Shown here: positions 17,120-25,323 of the stretch, piece by piece
Numbering within the stretch: position 1 is the first letter of the stretch
How the letters are laid out: each line of letters opens with the position of its first letter
Assembly: GCA_035570935.1 (NCBI GenBank)
Contig: DATMKU010000084.1
Coordinates: forward strand, 1 to 53,967
DNA: 53,967 nucleotides
Reading direction: 5' to 3'
DNA from: AP-15 sp035570935
Lineage (GTDB): Bacteria > Pseudomonadota > Alphaproteobacteria > ATCC43930 > CGMCC-115725
The notes under the pieces: generated by a model
Databases searched by the model: none
Told to the model about the DNA's origin: nothing
The model's input: the letters and a program-made list of their open reading frames with translations, nothing else
Translations under genes and position numbers: made by a program

Positions 17120-18460
17120 CTAACGCAGCTCGCGCGCCAACGCCGCAGCGGGTCGGATTTTTTCTACCGCTTCCAGATTGGCACGGCTCCACGAAATCGC
17201 AACATGGGCGCCGCCTTCTTCGAGATTCTCGAAGGTCAGCCGGGCGCCGCTGCGCTCCAACAGGCTCTGCGCGATAAAGATGCCGAGCCCCATATGGTCG
17301 GCCGCACCCGAGCGCGTCGACAGGTAAGGCTCGCCGAGCCGGCCGAGCAGATGCAGCATAAAACCCGGCCCGTCATCGGTGATCTCGACCGTCACCCGGC
17401 GCACGTCCCAAAACGTGGCGACGGTGACTTCGCGGCGGGCGAATTGGACCGCGTTCTGGATCAGATTATTGAGCCCGTGCATGATCTCGGGGCTGCGCCG
17501 CACCTGCGGCTCGTCGTCGTCGGCCGAGCCGGTGGCGGCGAAGATCAAGCGGATGCCTCGCTCGCGATGGGGTGCCCCGGCCGCCTCGACCAGGGCCGAG
17601 ATCGACAGCCGCGTATAGGGCGAGCCGCCATCCTCCTCGGGCCGCTGCGACAGCTCGGCGAGGATCCGGCTGCAGCGCTCGGATTGGCTCAGCAATAGGG
17701 CGGCGTCCTCGGCATGCGGGCTATCGGACGGCAAGTCGCGCACCAGCTCCTTGGCGACCACCGCGATCGTGGCGAGCGGGCTGCCGAGCTCATGGGCCGC
17801 GGCCGCGGCGAGCGCGCCGACCGCCGAGACCCGTTGCTCGCGCGCCAAGGCCAGCTGGGTCGCTGCGACCGCGTCGCGCAGCCGGCGCGCGTCCTGCGCG
17901 ACACTCCAGGTGTAGCCGGCGATAAACAGGGTCGCCAACACCAGCGCCGTCCAGATGCCGACGACGATCTCGGGCGGAAACATCAGCGGTGCTGGCCCGG
18001 TGCGCCAGGGCAGCGGGAAATGCCACAATGCCAAGACGCTGATCGCGGCGACGGCAAGGATCGACAGCACGATCACCGGCCGGCGCGACAGGATCGTCGC
18101 CGCCACCGTAACCGGCGCCAGGATCAGGATCGAGAACGGGTTCTGCAATCCGCCCGTCAGATAGAGCAGGATCGCGAGCTGGAAAATGTCGTAGCCGAGG
18201 CAGAGTTCGGCGTAACGCTCGCTGAGTTCGCGCGCGACCTGGCGGCGGACGATCAGCACGACGTTGAGCACTGCCGAAGCGGCGACGACGGCGAGTGCGG
18301 AGATCAGCGGCAGATGAAACCCGAGCCCGTAATGGACGGTCAGCAGCGCCAGGGCCTGCCCGGCAATCGCAACCCAGCGGATCGGCACCAGGGTGCGCAG
18401 GCTGATGCGGCCCGATTCGGGGTCGGGATCGGTGACGGCGGGAAGCGGGGTATCGGTCAC
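17120..18460 (-). CDS. regB: Redox sensor histidine kinase RegB/ActS/PrrB family
   Basis: Membrane kinase of 446 residues that phosphorylates RegA when the quinone pool and cysteine state signal low oxygen. Six hydrophobic helices occupy residues about 28-190. The ubiquinone-responsive motif GGLQNPF is at 103-109. The H-box AAAAHELGSPLA has His223, and Cys263 in SERCSRIL lies exactly 40 residues later, the same separation as His225 and the redox-active Cys265 of Rhodobacter capsulatus RegB. The ATP-binding lobe has NLIQNAVQF, DDGPGF and GLGIF. I use GTG 18460 (VTDTPLPA), since the frame stays open to 18613 but that stretch would overlap the divergent ABC ATPase gene. It is cotranscribed with regA. 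Confidence 0.92.
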   Translation of the reverse strand: MTDTPLPAVTDPDPESGRISLRTLVPIRWVAIAGQALALLTVHYGLGFHLPLISALAVVAASAVLNVVLIVRRQVARELSERYAELCLGYDIFQLAILLYLTGGLQNPFSILILAPVTVAATILSRRPVIVLSILAVAAISVLALWHFPLPWRTGPAPLMFPPEIVVGIWTALVLATLFIAGYTWSVAQDARRLRDAVAATQLALAREQRVSAVGALAAAAAHELGSPLATIAVVAKELVRDLPSDSPHAEDAALLLSQSERCSRILAELSQRPEEDGGSPYTRLSISALVEAAGAPHRERGIRLIFAATGSADDDEPQVRRSPEIMHGLNNLIQNAVQFARREVTVATFWDVRRVTVEITDDGPGFMLHLLGRLGEPYLSTRSGAADHMGLGIFIAQSLLERSGARLTFENLEEGGAHVAISWSRANLEAVEKIRPAAALARELR

Positions 18461-18575
18461 GACAAGATCCCGTCTGGTGGCGCCTGTGCGGTGTTCGTCT
18501 GATTTGGCCGGCGCGCGGGCGGCGCATGCCAGCCCGATGCTGGCCGATGGCAGCCTTACGCGCCATATAGGGGCG

Positions 18576-19328
18576 ATGCCCGCGCCCGCGATAGAAGTCA
18601 AGAACCTGGTCAAAACCTATCCGTCCGCGATCGCGGTCGACGGGATCAGCTTCAGCATCGCCCGCGGCGTCATCGCGGCACTGCTCGGCGGCAACGGCGC
18701 CGGCAAGACGACCACCCTGTCGATCGTGCTCGGCCTGCTGTTGCCGACCGCGGGCACGGTGCATGTCCTCGGCGAGGATATTCTGCGCCATCGCTACCGC
18801 GTCTTGCCGAGGATGAATTTTTCCTCGCCGTTTGTCGACCTGCCGCATCGGCTGACCGTGCGCCAGAACCTGCTGATCTATGCCCGACTCTATGGTTTGC
18901 GCCGGCGGCGCGAGCGGATCGCGACGCTAGCCGAGGATTTGCAGATCGGCGCCTTTCTCGACCGGCCAGCGGGGAAATTGTCGGCCGGGCAAAAGACGCG
19001 CGTCGCACTCGCCAAGGCGCTACTGAACGACCCCGAGTTGTTGCTGCTCGACGAACCGACTGCCTCGCTCGACCCCGACACCGGCGATTGGGTGCGCAGC
19101 TATATCGAAGGCTGGCAGGCGCGGACTCGCGCGACGATCCTGATGGCCTCGCACAACATGGCCGAAGTCGAGCGGATGTGCTCGGACGTGCTGATGATGA
19201 AGACCGGAAAGATCGTCGATCGCGGCAGCCCGCGGGCGCTGGTCGCGCGTTACGGCCGCGCCAATCTCGAAGAGGTGTTTCTGCACATCGTCCGTCAGCC
19301 CGAACCGGAGCTGGAGCCGGTATCGTGA
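18576..19328 (+). CDS. ABC exporter ATP-binding subunit
   Basis: A 250-residue ATPase of the ABC-2 (NodI/DrrA-like) type that drives the adjacent permease. Walker A is LLGGNGAGKTTTLSIVLGLL, the signature loop is LSAGQKTRVALAKALL (an unusual LSAGQ in place of LSGGQ, common in ABC-2 exporters), Walker B is LLLLDEPTASLDPD and the switch His lies in MASHNMAEVERMC. The ATG at 18576 gives MPAPAIEVKNLVKTY; the frame is open to 18393, but that part overlaps regB on the other strand. The stop overlaps the permease start in GTGA. The exported compound cannot be deduced; a lipid, polysaccharide or drug is possible. Confidence 0.9.
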   Translation: MPAPAIEVKNLVKTYPSAIAVDGISFSIARGVIAALLGGNGAGKTTTLSIVLGLLLPTAGTVHVLGEDILRHRYRVLPRMNFSSPFVDLPHRLTVRQNLLIYARLYGLRRRRERIATLAEDLQIGAFLDRPAGKLSAGQKTRVALAKALLNDPELLLLDEPTASLDPDTGDWVRSYIEGWQARTRATILMASHNMAEVERMCSDVLMMKTGKIVDRGSPRALVARYGRANLEEVFLHIVRQPEPELEPVS

Positions 19329-20176
19329 GCCGCGCGGCTTACGGTAAAGGCGGATCGCTCGGCCGCGTCTGGGCGATGCTGTTGCGCTATCTCTATTTGC
19401 TGCGCAGCTCGTGGCCGCGCACCTTGGAGCTGATCTATTGGCCGACCTTGCAGATGCTGATCTGGGGCTTCATGAGTCAGTTTCTTTATGTCAACAGCAA
19501 TTACGTTTTTCGTGTTCTTTATGTCAACAGCAATTACGTTTTTCGTGCGTTCGGCGTGCTGCTGGCTGCGGTCATGCTGTGGGACGTGCTGTTCCGCGGC
19601 CAGCTCGGTCTGTCGATCTCGTTTCTCGAAGAGATGTGGGCGCGCAATCTCGGGCATCTGTTCGTGACGCCGCTGCGCGCCTATGAATGGGTCGCCTCGC
19701 TGTTGTCGATGAGCCTGATCCGCGTGCTGATTGGCGTCGTGCCGGCAGCATTGCTGGCGATCGTGCTGTATCACTATTCGATTTTCTCGCTGGGCCTGCC
19801 GCTGATCGCGTTTTTCGCCGTGCTGCTGGCGATGGGCTGGGCCCTGGGGCTGGCGATCTGCGGGATGATCCTGCGCCACGGCATGGGGGCGGAGAGCCTC
19901 GCTTGGCTCGCGGTGTTCACCTTGTCGCCGATCAGCGCGGTCTATTACCCGGTCTCGATCCTGCCGGGCTGGCTGCAGCACGTCGCCTGGGCATTGCCCT
20001 CGACCTATGTCTTCGAAGGCATGCGGACATTGCTGTTTCATAAAGTGTTCCGCGCCGATTACCTGGTAACCGCGGCGGCGCTCGACATCGTCTTCCTGGC
20101 GCTGGGTGCGGGCGTCTTTTACCTCTCGTTTCGCGGCGCTCGGCAGCGCGGCGCTTTGTTGCAGATGGGGGAGTAA
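19325..20176 (+). CDS. ABC-2 type exporter permease with internal tandem duplication
   Basis: A 283-residue inner-membrane permease, partner of the preceding ATPase. About six hydrophobic helices are visible (for example around GVLLAAVMLWDVLFR, VLIGVVPAALLAIVLYH, LIAFFAVLLAMGWALGLAICG, LSPISAVYYPVSILPGWLQ). The last carries the family's YYP-x-SILPxWLQ signature. Translation starts at GTG 19325, overlapping the ATPase stop by 4 bases. The odd feature is an exact repeat of 11 residues, LYVNSNYVFRV/LYVNSNYVFRA, just before the second helix, from a 33-base in-frame duplication. It would lengthen a short periplasmic or cytoplasmic loop without breaking the frame. A terminator-like stem begins at the stop codon. 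Confidence 0.88.
   Translation: MSRAAYGKGGSLGRVWAMLLRYLYLLRSSWPRTLELIYWPTLQMLIWGFMSQFLYVNSNYVFRVLYVNSNYVFRAFGVLLAAVMLWDVLFRGQLGLSISFLEEMWARNLGHLFVTPLRAYEWVASLLSMSLIRVLIGVVPAALLAIVLYHYSIFSLGLPLIAFFAVLLAMGWALGLAICGMILRHGMGAESLAWLAVFTLSPISAVYYPVSILPGWLQHVAWALPSTYVFEGMRTLLFHKVFRADYLVTAAALDIVFLALGAGVFYLSFRGARQRGALLQMGE
19482..19547 (+). repeat. Perfect 33-bp tandem duplication inside the permease gene
   Basis: Unit 1 is 19482-19514 and unit 2 is 19515-19547; both begin TTCTTTATGTCAAC and end TTTTTCGTG with no difference. The unit is a multiple of three and preserves the frame. It is AT-rich compared with the surrounding gene. Perfect identity implies a recent slippage event or an assembly duplication. 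Confidence 0.95.
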
Positions 20177-20196
20177 GCCCGCAGCGCCCGCGGGCT
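20176..20196. terminator. Bidirectional terminator-like stem between convergent genes
   Basis: AGCCCGC (20176-20182) pairs perfectly with GCGGGCT (20190-20196) around a 7-base loop, followed by ATTT on the plus strand. It begins on the last base of the permease stop and overlaps the modA stop region, so it could end transcription from both sides. The T-run is short. Confidence 0.45.
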
Positions 20197-20977
20197 ATTT
20201 GGCCGCGCCAAGCACGGTGAAGCCCTGCTTTTCAAAGGCCGGCCTTGCTGCCGGCGACTCGAGAAAGGCGAGGAATTTCACGGCATCGGGGTTCCGGCTC
20301 GCCGCCGTCAGCGCGATTGGATAGATGATCGGCGGGTGGGTGTCCTCGGGAAACACCCCGGCGACTTCGACATTGGGATCGGAGGCGGCGTCGGTCGCAT
20401 AGACGATGCCGAGCGGCGTCTCCTTGCGGTCGACGAACAGCAATGCCGCGCGCACATTCTCGGCGCCGGCGACGTGCGGTGCGACCGAATCCCAAACCCC
20501 GAGCTTTTCGAGCGCGGCCTTGCCGTATCTGCCGGCCGGTACGCTGGCGGGATCGGCCATCGCCAGCCGCCCGCCCTTCGTCATCCCGACCAGATCGAAG
20601 CCGGGCTTGATGTCGATCTTGACGCCGCTTCCCGCCGGCGCCACCAGCACCAGCCGGTTGCCGAGCAAATCTTTGCGCGTCGCCGGCTGGATCAGGTTGC
20701 GCTTCTGCACGTAATCCATCCAGGCGAGATCGGCTGAGATGAAGATGTCGGCCGGGGCGGCGCTTTCGATCTGCTTTGCTAATTGCGAACTCGCCGCATA
20801 GGAGATTTTGACCGGTGCGCCGCCTTGGCGCTCAAAGGCGTGGGCCGCATCATCGAGCGCGTTTTTCAAACTGGCGGCGGCAAAGACGACGACGTTGTCG
20901 GCTTGCGCCGCCCGGACGGGGCCGAGCCCAAGCGCCAGGATGAAGATGGCGGCGCAGACGCGCAGCATGACAGGCAT
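20195..20977 (-). CDS. modA: Molybdate ABC transporter substrate-binding protein ModA
   Basis: Periplasmic molybdate/tungstate-binding protein of 260 residues. A Sec signal peptide occupies roughly residues 1-26 (MLRVCAAIFILALGLGPVRA, cleaved after AQA). The mature start VVVFAAASLKNALDDAA is the ModA signature with the oxyanion-binding Ser; YAASSQLAKQIESAAPADIF and ADLAWMDY follow. ATG 20977 has GGGAGAAA at good spacing; a longer open frame to 21274 has no leader and overlaps the neighbour. No modB or modC follows, so the permease and ATPase must be elsewhere or ModA acts with another transporter. It lies 85 bases after the molybdopterin-fold gene in the same direction, and the two probably share the promoter at 21698-21728. 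Confidence 0.92.
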   Translation of the reverse strand: MPVMLRVCAAIFILALGLGPVRAAQADNVVVFAAASLKNALDDAAHAFERQGGAPVKISYAASSQLAKQIESAAPADIFISADLAWMDYVQKRNLIQPATRKDLLGNRLVLVAPAGSGVKIDIKPGFDLVGMTKGGRLAMADPASVPAGRYGKAALEKLGVWDSVAPHVAGAENVRAALLFVDRKETPLGIVYATDAASDPNVEVAGVFPEDTHPPIIYPIALTAASRNPDAVKFLAFLESPAARPAFEKQGFTVLGAAK

Positions 20978-21062
20978 AAAGTTTCTCCCGATGACGGCCT
21001 TATCAGAGCTCGTCGATTCAGCTGGTGCAAAAGCCCATGCTGGCGCCTGAGGGGGATCGGCA

Positions 21063-21620
21063 TCACCGATGCGGCTTGCGCGGCGGGGTGATCGGGAAGC
21101 TGCTGGCATCCTCGACGTCGATGTTGACGACGTTCGACACAAATCGGCCCCCCGCCTTGTCGCCCGGCGCGACGATGCGGGCAAAACCGTCTTGACCGAG
21201 CGGTTGGCCGCCGGCCGCGTACGCAACCATGATTTGGTTGCCGCCAAAAAATGGGTCGAACTCGCCGGCGCCAAACACCGATTGATAGCAATCGCTGCCA
21301 GTGACGATAACGATTTTATGCAGGATGTCGTTTTTTACGGTCGGGGCGACGACAATGCCGCCGACCGGCGGGCTGTTCAGCAGATCCCATAGCAGCGCGC
21401 CGGTGAAGGATTGGGTGACGACCGATCCCGCGGCAAAATAGGTGACGTTGGCCTGGGCCGCCGGCAATTGTTGCAGGCTGTTCAAATCGAAGACCGAGGG
21501 CTTCGTCACCTCGCCGGTGACGGTGAAGGAGGTCGACGGGCCGCCTGGACAGGCCGCCCTGAGCGGTGAACCGCCGGCGCCGGCCAACAGCACAGCGGCG
21601 AATAGGACGCGCGCAATCAT
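21063..21620 (-). CDS. Exported molybdopterin-binding-fold protein (sulfite-oxidase-like domain)
   Basis: A 185-residue exported protein. A signal peptide spans residues 1-22 (MIARVLFAAVLLAGAGG...LRA). The body resembles the oxidoreductase molybdopterin-binding domain: FTVTGEVTKPSVFDLNSLQQ, a central SFTGALLWDLLNSPPV, and IVIVTGSDCYQSVFGAGEFDP. The Cys in SDCYQ may correspond to a Mo ligand, but the protein is much shorter than full sulfite oxidases. Many such stand-alone domains bind no cofactor. ATG 21620 has GGAGG 6 bases upstream; the longer open frame to 21860 contains no leader. It precedes modA, and the shared promoter contains a ModE-like palindrome, which supports a molybdenum connection. 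Confidence 0.75.
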   Translation of the reverse strand: MIARVLFAAVLLAGAGGSPLRAACPGGPSTSFTVTGEVTKPSVFDLNSLQQLPAAQANVTYFAAGSVVTQSFTGALLWDLLNSPPVGGIVVAPTVKNDILHKIVIVTGSDCYQSVFGAGEFDPFFGGNQIMVAYAAGGQPLGQDGFARIVAPGDKAGGRFVSNVVNIDVEDASSFPITPPRKPHR

Positions 21621-21697
21621 GGCGGACCTCCAGGTAATGTATTTCGCGATCTCGAAACCGGCCGGCGAGCGTCGGCCGCGCTGGTTGTGGTCGGCAA

Positions 21698-21728
21698 CGA
21701 TATATTCTCTTGGATATATCGCGGTCAA
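21698..21728 (-). promoter_or_regulatory. Promoter overlapped by a ModE/Mo-box-like palindrome
   Basis: On the minus strand TTGACC (21728-21723) and TATATC (21704-21699) form minus-35 and minus-10 boxes with 18-base spacing, about 78 bases upstream of the 21620 start. A perfect inverted repeat CGATATAT (21698-21705), N8, ATATATCG (21714-21721) fills the space and covers the minus-10. ModE-type regulators bind palindromes of CGnTATAT type, so a bound repressor would block this promoter. The geometry is seen directly; the regulator is inferred. Confidence 0.6.
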
Positions 21729-21888
21729 ACCCGATTTGCGTTCCGCCCGCGCCCGCTGCAGGCTCGCATCCGCGCGAGGGCCGCGCGCCCTGCGAGCAGC
21801 AGCTATGCTCGCCCGACGGCTAAGCCGGGTCAGCACCCGAATTCGGACCCGGAAAGGCACCGGGCTATCGTAACGGAAAGGTTTGCGT

Positions 21889-22686
21889 ATGCCGTCGCGT
21901 TACACAGCGACCGATGCCGACGCCTATCACCGGCTGATGGGCCGTTGGAGCCCGCTATTGGCGCGCGAGCTGATCGCCTGGGGCGGGATCGGCGAAGGCG
22001 AGCGTGTGCTCGATGTCGGCTGCGGCACCGGCAGCCTGGCGTCGGTGCTCTCGGCGCGGCCGGAGCCGGCGGCGATCGTCGGGGTCGACATCGCGGCACC
22101 CTATATCGCGCATGCCAGCAGGCTGTCGGACGATCCGCGGCTGAGTTTTGTGACCGGCGACGCGGCCGCGCTTGCTTTTCCCGACGACAGCTTTGACCGC
22201 GCTTATTCGTTGCTGGCGCTCAATTTCATGCCCGATCCGGGACGCGCGCTCGCCGGCATGCGGCGGGTTACCCGCGCCGGCGGGGTCGTCGCCGCCGCGG
22301 TCTGGGATTTTCCGGGCGGCCTTGTTTATCAGCGGATCTTTTGGGATACCGCCGCGGCGCTCGATCCCGGCGCGGATCGGGCCCGCGCCCGCCATTATTC
22401 GAGCCCGTTGAACGGGCCGGGCGAACTCGTCGCCGCCTTCGTCGCCGCGGGGCTCGACCGGGTCGAAGGCCGCTCGCTGACGATCCGCATGGACTACCGC
22501 GACTTCGCCGACTATTGGACGCCGATCGAGAACGCCCAGGGGCCGGTCGGCGACTATGTCAAGGGCCTGACGCCGGACCGACTCGAAGTACTCGCGGCAG
22601 CCGTCCGCCGAGCCTATCTCGCCGGCGGACCCGACGGGCCGCGTTCGCTGGCGGCGACCGCCTGGGCCGCGCGCGGCGACAAGTAA
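21889..22686 (+). CDS. Class I SAM-dependent methyltransferase
   Basis: A 265-residue methyltransferase with the SAM-binding loop VLDVGCGTGSLASVL near residues 42-56, acidic motif II IVGVDIAAPYI, and the post-motif DRAYSLLALNFMPDPGRAL, as in UbiE/methyltransferase-11 proteins. ATG 21889 is preceded by GGAAAGG; TTG 21883 in the same frame is a less likely start. The substrate is unknown. The C-terminal half lacks signatures of quinone or rRNA methylation that I could name. Its stop is 8 bases before the MocR-type regulator, so it may be the first gene of that run. Divergent from the molybdenum genes, with 268 bases between. Confidence 0.82.
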   Translation: MPSRYTATDADAYHRLMGRWSPLLARELIAWGGIGEGERVLDVGCGTGSLASVLSARPEPAAIVGVDIAAPYIAHASRLSDDPRLSFVTGDAAALAFPDDSFDRAYSLLALNFMPDPGRALAGMRRVTRAGGVVAAAVWDFPGGLVYQRIFWDTAAALDPGADRARARHYSSPLNGPGELVAAFVAAGLDRVEGRSLTIRMDYRDFADYWTPIENAQGPVGDYVKGLTPDRLEVLAAAVRRAYLAGGPDGPRSLAATAWAARGDK

Positions 22687-22694
22687 CGGCTGCG

Positions 22695-24242
22695 ATGTCT
22701 GCGCGGCCGCCTGCTCCCACACTTCGCGGTCGTCCCGCAGGCGCAGCGCTGTGGGCGACGCCGCTCGACCGCCGCTCGGCGATCGCGCTGTCGCGGCAGT
22801 TGGCGACCGCTCTGCGACAGGCAATTGTTGAAGGCAATTTCGGCGCCGGGGCGCGTCTGCCGTCGACGCGGATGTTGGCGGCGGAGCTCGGCATTGCCCG
22901 GAGCACGGTCGTCGCGGTCTTCGAACAGCTCGCGGCCGAAGGCTACATCGCGTCGAAGCCGCGCTCGGGCTACTTTGTTCCAGCACCGCTGGCGACACCA
23001 GGGCGCGCCGCTCAGGAGGATATCGCGCCGGTTGCGGCGAGGACGGTCTCCCGTCAAGGCCAAATCCTGCGCTCCTTGGCCCCGCCGGCGCCAGGGGCGG
23101 CCCTTCCGTTTGAATTGGGCCACGCCGAAATCGACGCACGTTTTGTCGCGACTTGGAAACATTTGGCGTCGCGCGTGCTGTCTGGCCGGTCGCGGCTGTC
23201 ATGGAACTACGGCGACGCGCAGGGCGAACCGGAATTGCGCAATGCGGTGGCCGAATACTTGGCCGCGGCGCGCGGTGTACGCTGCGAACCGGAGCAGATC
23301 GTACTGACCTCGGGGACCCAGCAAGGGCTGAGCCTGGCGGCCCGCGTCCTGATCGACCCCGGAGATACGGCGTTTGTCGAGGATCCCTGCTACCGCTCGG
23401 CGGTTGATATTCTGCGTGCCGTCGAGGCGCGGATCGTGCCGGTGCCGGCCGACGACGATGGCCTGAACATCGCTGCCGCGCCGGCTAACTCTAGGCCGCG
23501 CCTCGTTTATACGACACCGTCGCGCCAGTACCCGCTTGGCATGCCGATGCCGCTCCCTCGCCGGGCCGCGTTGCTCGCCTGGGCCGAGGCGGTCGGCGCT
23601 TGGATCATCGAAGACGATTACGAAAGCGAGTTTCAACCGGCGGCCCGCCTCCTGCCCTCGTTGCAGGGCCTCGATCGCGGCGGGAGGGTTATTTATCTCG
23701 GCACCTTCAGCAAATTGCTGTTCCCCTCGCTGCGGCTTGGTTATGCGGTGCTGCCCGCGGATCTCGTGGCGCCATTCGCGGGCGCCCGGCATCTCGCCGA
23801 CCGGCAAAGCTCGGGCCTACTCCAGGCGGTCATGACCGAGTTTATCCTCGGCGGGTATTTTGCCCGCCATTTGAAACGCATGCGCTCCCTCTACGCGGAA
23901 CGGCAGGCGCTGTTGACTGCGCTGTTGCAAAGCCGTCTTGGCGGGCTTCTTCGATTGCGGCCGGACGAGTGCGGCGGGATGTATGTGACCGGCTGGCTTT
24001 CCTCGGCCTGGTCGGATCAGGCGGTCGCTCGGGCGCTGGCGGCCACTGGCGTCGCCGCCGTGGCGCTTTCGGCATTGACCCTCGCCACCCCGCGACCGCC
24101 GGGGCTGGTGCTCGGCTACACCGGCTTTGGCGAGACCGCGATAGCGCGCGCCGTCGACCGCATGGCGGCGGTGTTTGATGGTCAAACTGGTCTGGTCAAT
24201 TCTCGAAAACTGGAGCTTTGTTCCGACCAACCGGCTCGTTAG
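22695..24242 (+). CDS. MocR/PdxR-type regulator (GntR helix-turn-helix fused to aminotransferase fold)
   Basis: A 515-residue chimeric regulator. Residues about 25-100 are a GntR winged helix (ALRQAIVEGNFGAGARLPST, LAAELGIARSTVVAVFEQL, GYIASKPRSGYFV). The rest is a fold-type I PLP domain with TSGTQQGLSLAARVL, WIIEDDYESEF and the PLP-lysine loop YLGTFSKLLFPSLRLGY. MocR proteins sense PLP or pathway intermediates and commonly control vitamin B6, GABA or taurine genes. The frame is open to 22341, but that stretch shadows the methyltransferase; ATG 22695 follows its stop by 8 bases. It is followed by a PNPOx-family gene, a frequent pairing, here in the same direction. Confidence 0.9.
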   Translation: MSARPPAPTLRGRPAGAALWATPLDRRSAIALSRQLATALRQAIVEGNFGAGARLPSTRMLAAELGIARSTVVAVFEQLAAEGYIASKPRSGYFVPAPLATPGRAAQEDIAPVAARTVSRQGQILRSLAPPAPGAALPFELGHAEIDARFVATWKHLASRVLSGRSRLSWNYGDAQGEPELRNAVAEYLAAARGVRCEPEQIVLTSGTQQGLSLAARVLIDPGDTAFVEDPCYRSAVDILRAVEARIVPVPADDDGLNIAAAPANSRPRLVYTTPSRQYPLGMPMPLPRRAALLAWAEAVGAWIIEDDYESEFQPAARLLPSLQGLDRGGRVIYLGTFSKLLFPSLRLGYAVLPADLVAPFAGARHLADRQSSGLLQAVMTEFILGGYFARHLKRMRSLYAERQALLTALLQSRLGGLLRLRPDECGGMYVTGWLSSAWSDQAVARALAATGVAAVALSALTLATPRPPGLVLGYTGFGETAIARAVDRMAAVFDGQTGLVNSRKLELCSDQPAR

Positions 24243-24280
24243 ATTAGGCGATGCCGATAGTTTTTCCGGAGCCCACGAAC

Positions 24281-25000
24281 ATGCCCGACAGCGCCTCTTT
24301 GCCCGATTTCGCGCCGACCGCTCGCACGCGCGTCCGCCGGCGCCATGATCGCGGCCGGTACGACCGGGAAACCATTTACGCCATCATCGACGCCGCCTTG
24401 CTATGCCATGTCGGATATGTGATCGACGGCTTGCCCTACGTCACGCCGACCCTGTTCTGGCGCGAGGGCGAGCGGCTCTACTGGCACGGGTCGTCGGCGA
24501 GCCGGATGCTGCGCAAGCAGACCCAGGGGATCCCGGTCTGCGTTACGGTAAGCCATGTCGACGGCTTGGTCGTCGCGCGCTCGGGCTTTCATCATTCGCT
24601 CAACTACCGCGCGGTGATGGCTTTCGGCAGCGCCGCGATCGTCGACGACGACGAAATCAAGACGGCGGCGCTCAACGGCTTTGTCGATCGCCTCTACCCC
24701 GGCCGCAACCGGCAGATCCGGCCGATCCTTCCGCAGGAATTGAAGGCCACGACGTTGATGAGCATGGTCATCGACGAAGCCTCGGCGAAGGTCCGCACCG
24801 GCGGCCCGATCGACGACGAAGCGGATTATGCACTCGACTGCTGGGCCGGGGTCGTCCCAATCGACACGCGCGTCGGCGCCGCGATCCCGGACGAGCGGCT
24901 GAAGCCCGGCATCCCCGCGCTCGACGGCCTCGACCCGTGGGTCGAAGGCGGTGTGTTGTCGAAGATCCTGGGCGCGCTGGCGCGGCGGGAGCGCGAGTGA
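24281..25000 (+). CDS. Pyridoxamine 5'-phosphate oxidase-family flavin-binding protein
   Basis: A 239-residue protein of the PNPOx-like split-barrel family that binds FMN or a related flavin. Recognisable are the Arg-His-x-Asp-Arg-Gly N-terminal helix (RRRHDRGRYDRETIYAIIDA), HVGYVIDGLPYVTPTLFWR, LYWHGSSASRMLRK and the SLNYRAVMAFGSA strand. This subgroup is not true PdxH; it is usually annotated only as a flavin- or haem-binding relative. ATG 24281 is preferred because GGAG lies 9 bases upstream; ATG 24251 in frame would add ten residues. The stop shares one base with the next start (TGATG). Linked with the MocR-type regulator, it could act in B6 metabolism or detoxification, but that is inference. 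Confidence 0.8.
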   Translation: MPDSASLPDFAPTARTRVRRRHDRGRYDRETIYAIIDAALLCHVGYVIDGLPYVTPTLFWREGERLYWHGSSASRMLRKQTQGIPVCVTVSHVDGLVVARSGFHHSLNYRAVMAFGSAAIVDDDEIKTAALNGFVDRLYPGRNRQIRPILPQELKATTLMSMVIDEASAKVRTGGPIDDEADYALDCWAGVVPIDTRVGAAIPDERLKPGIPALDGLDPWVEGGVLSKILGALARRERE

Positions 25001-25323
25001 TGGAGCACACGCCGCCGCCGCTGACGCTTGCCGCGGCACTCGCTTTGCCCTTGCCCGCCGGGCGCGGTTCGGCCGAGGCGTTCTGCGACGGCGACCTCGA
25101 GATCCGGTTCTACGCGCCCAAAGGCCATGACCCGCAGACCCCGCACGACCGCGACGAACTCTATATAGTTGCCTCAGGGGCCGGCCATTTCCGCGTCGAA
25201 GACCGGCTGGCGCCGTGCAAGACCGGCGATTTGTTGTTCGCCGCCGCGCACGCGACGCACCATTTCGAAGAGTTTTCGAGCGATTTCGCGGTGTGGGTCG
25301 TCTTCTACGGCGCGCAGAAGTAA
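25000..25323 (+). CDS. Small cupin protein
   Basis: A 107-residue cupin. The conserved region reads TPHDRDELYIVASGAGHFRV, then DRLAPCKTGDLLFAAAHATH and HFEEFSSDFAVWVVFY, giving the His, Glu and His side chains of a metal-binding beta barrel. The start overlaps the previous stop by one base and the stop overlaps the next start (TAATG), so the three genes are translationally coupled. Proteins of this size may be isomerases, dioxygenases or pure ligand binders; nothing here separates these. The ATG at 25000 is the only sensible start. Confidence 0.78.
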   Translation: MEHTPPPLTLAAALALPLPAGRGSAEAFCDGDLEIRFYAPKGHDPQTPHDRDELYIVASGAGHFRVEDRLAPCKTGDLLFAAAHATHHFEEFSSDFAVWVVFYGAQK

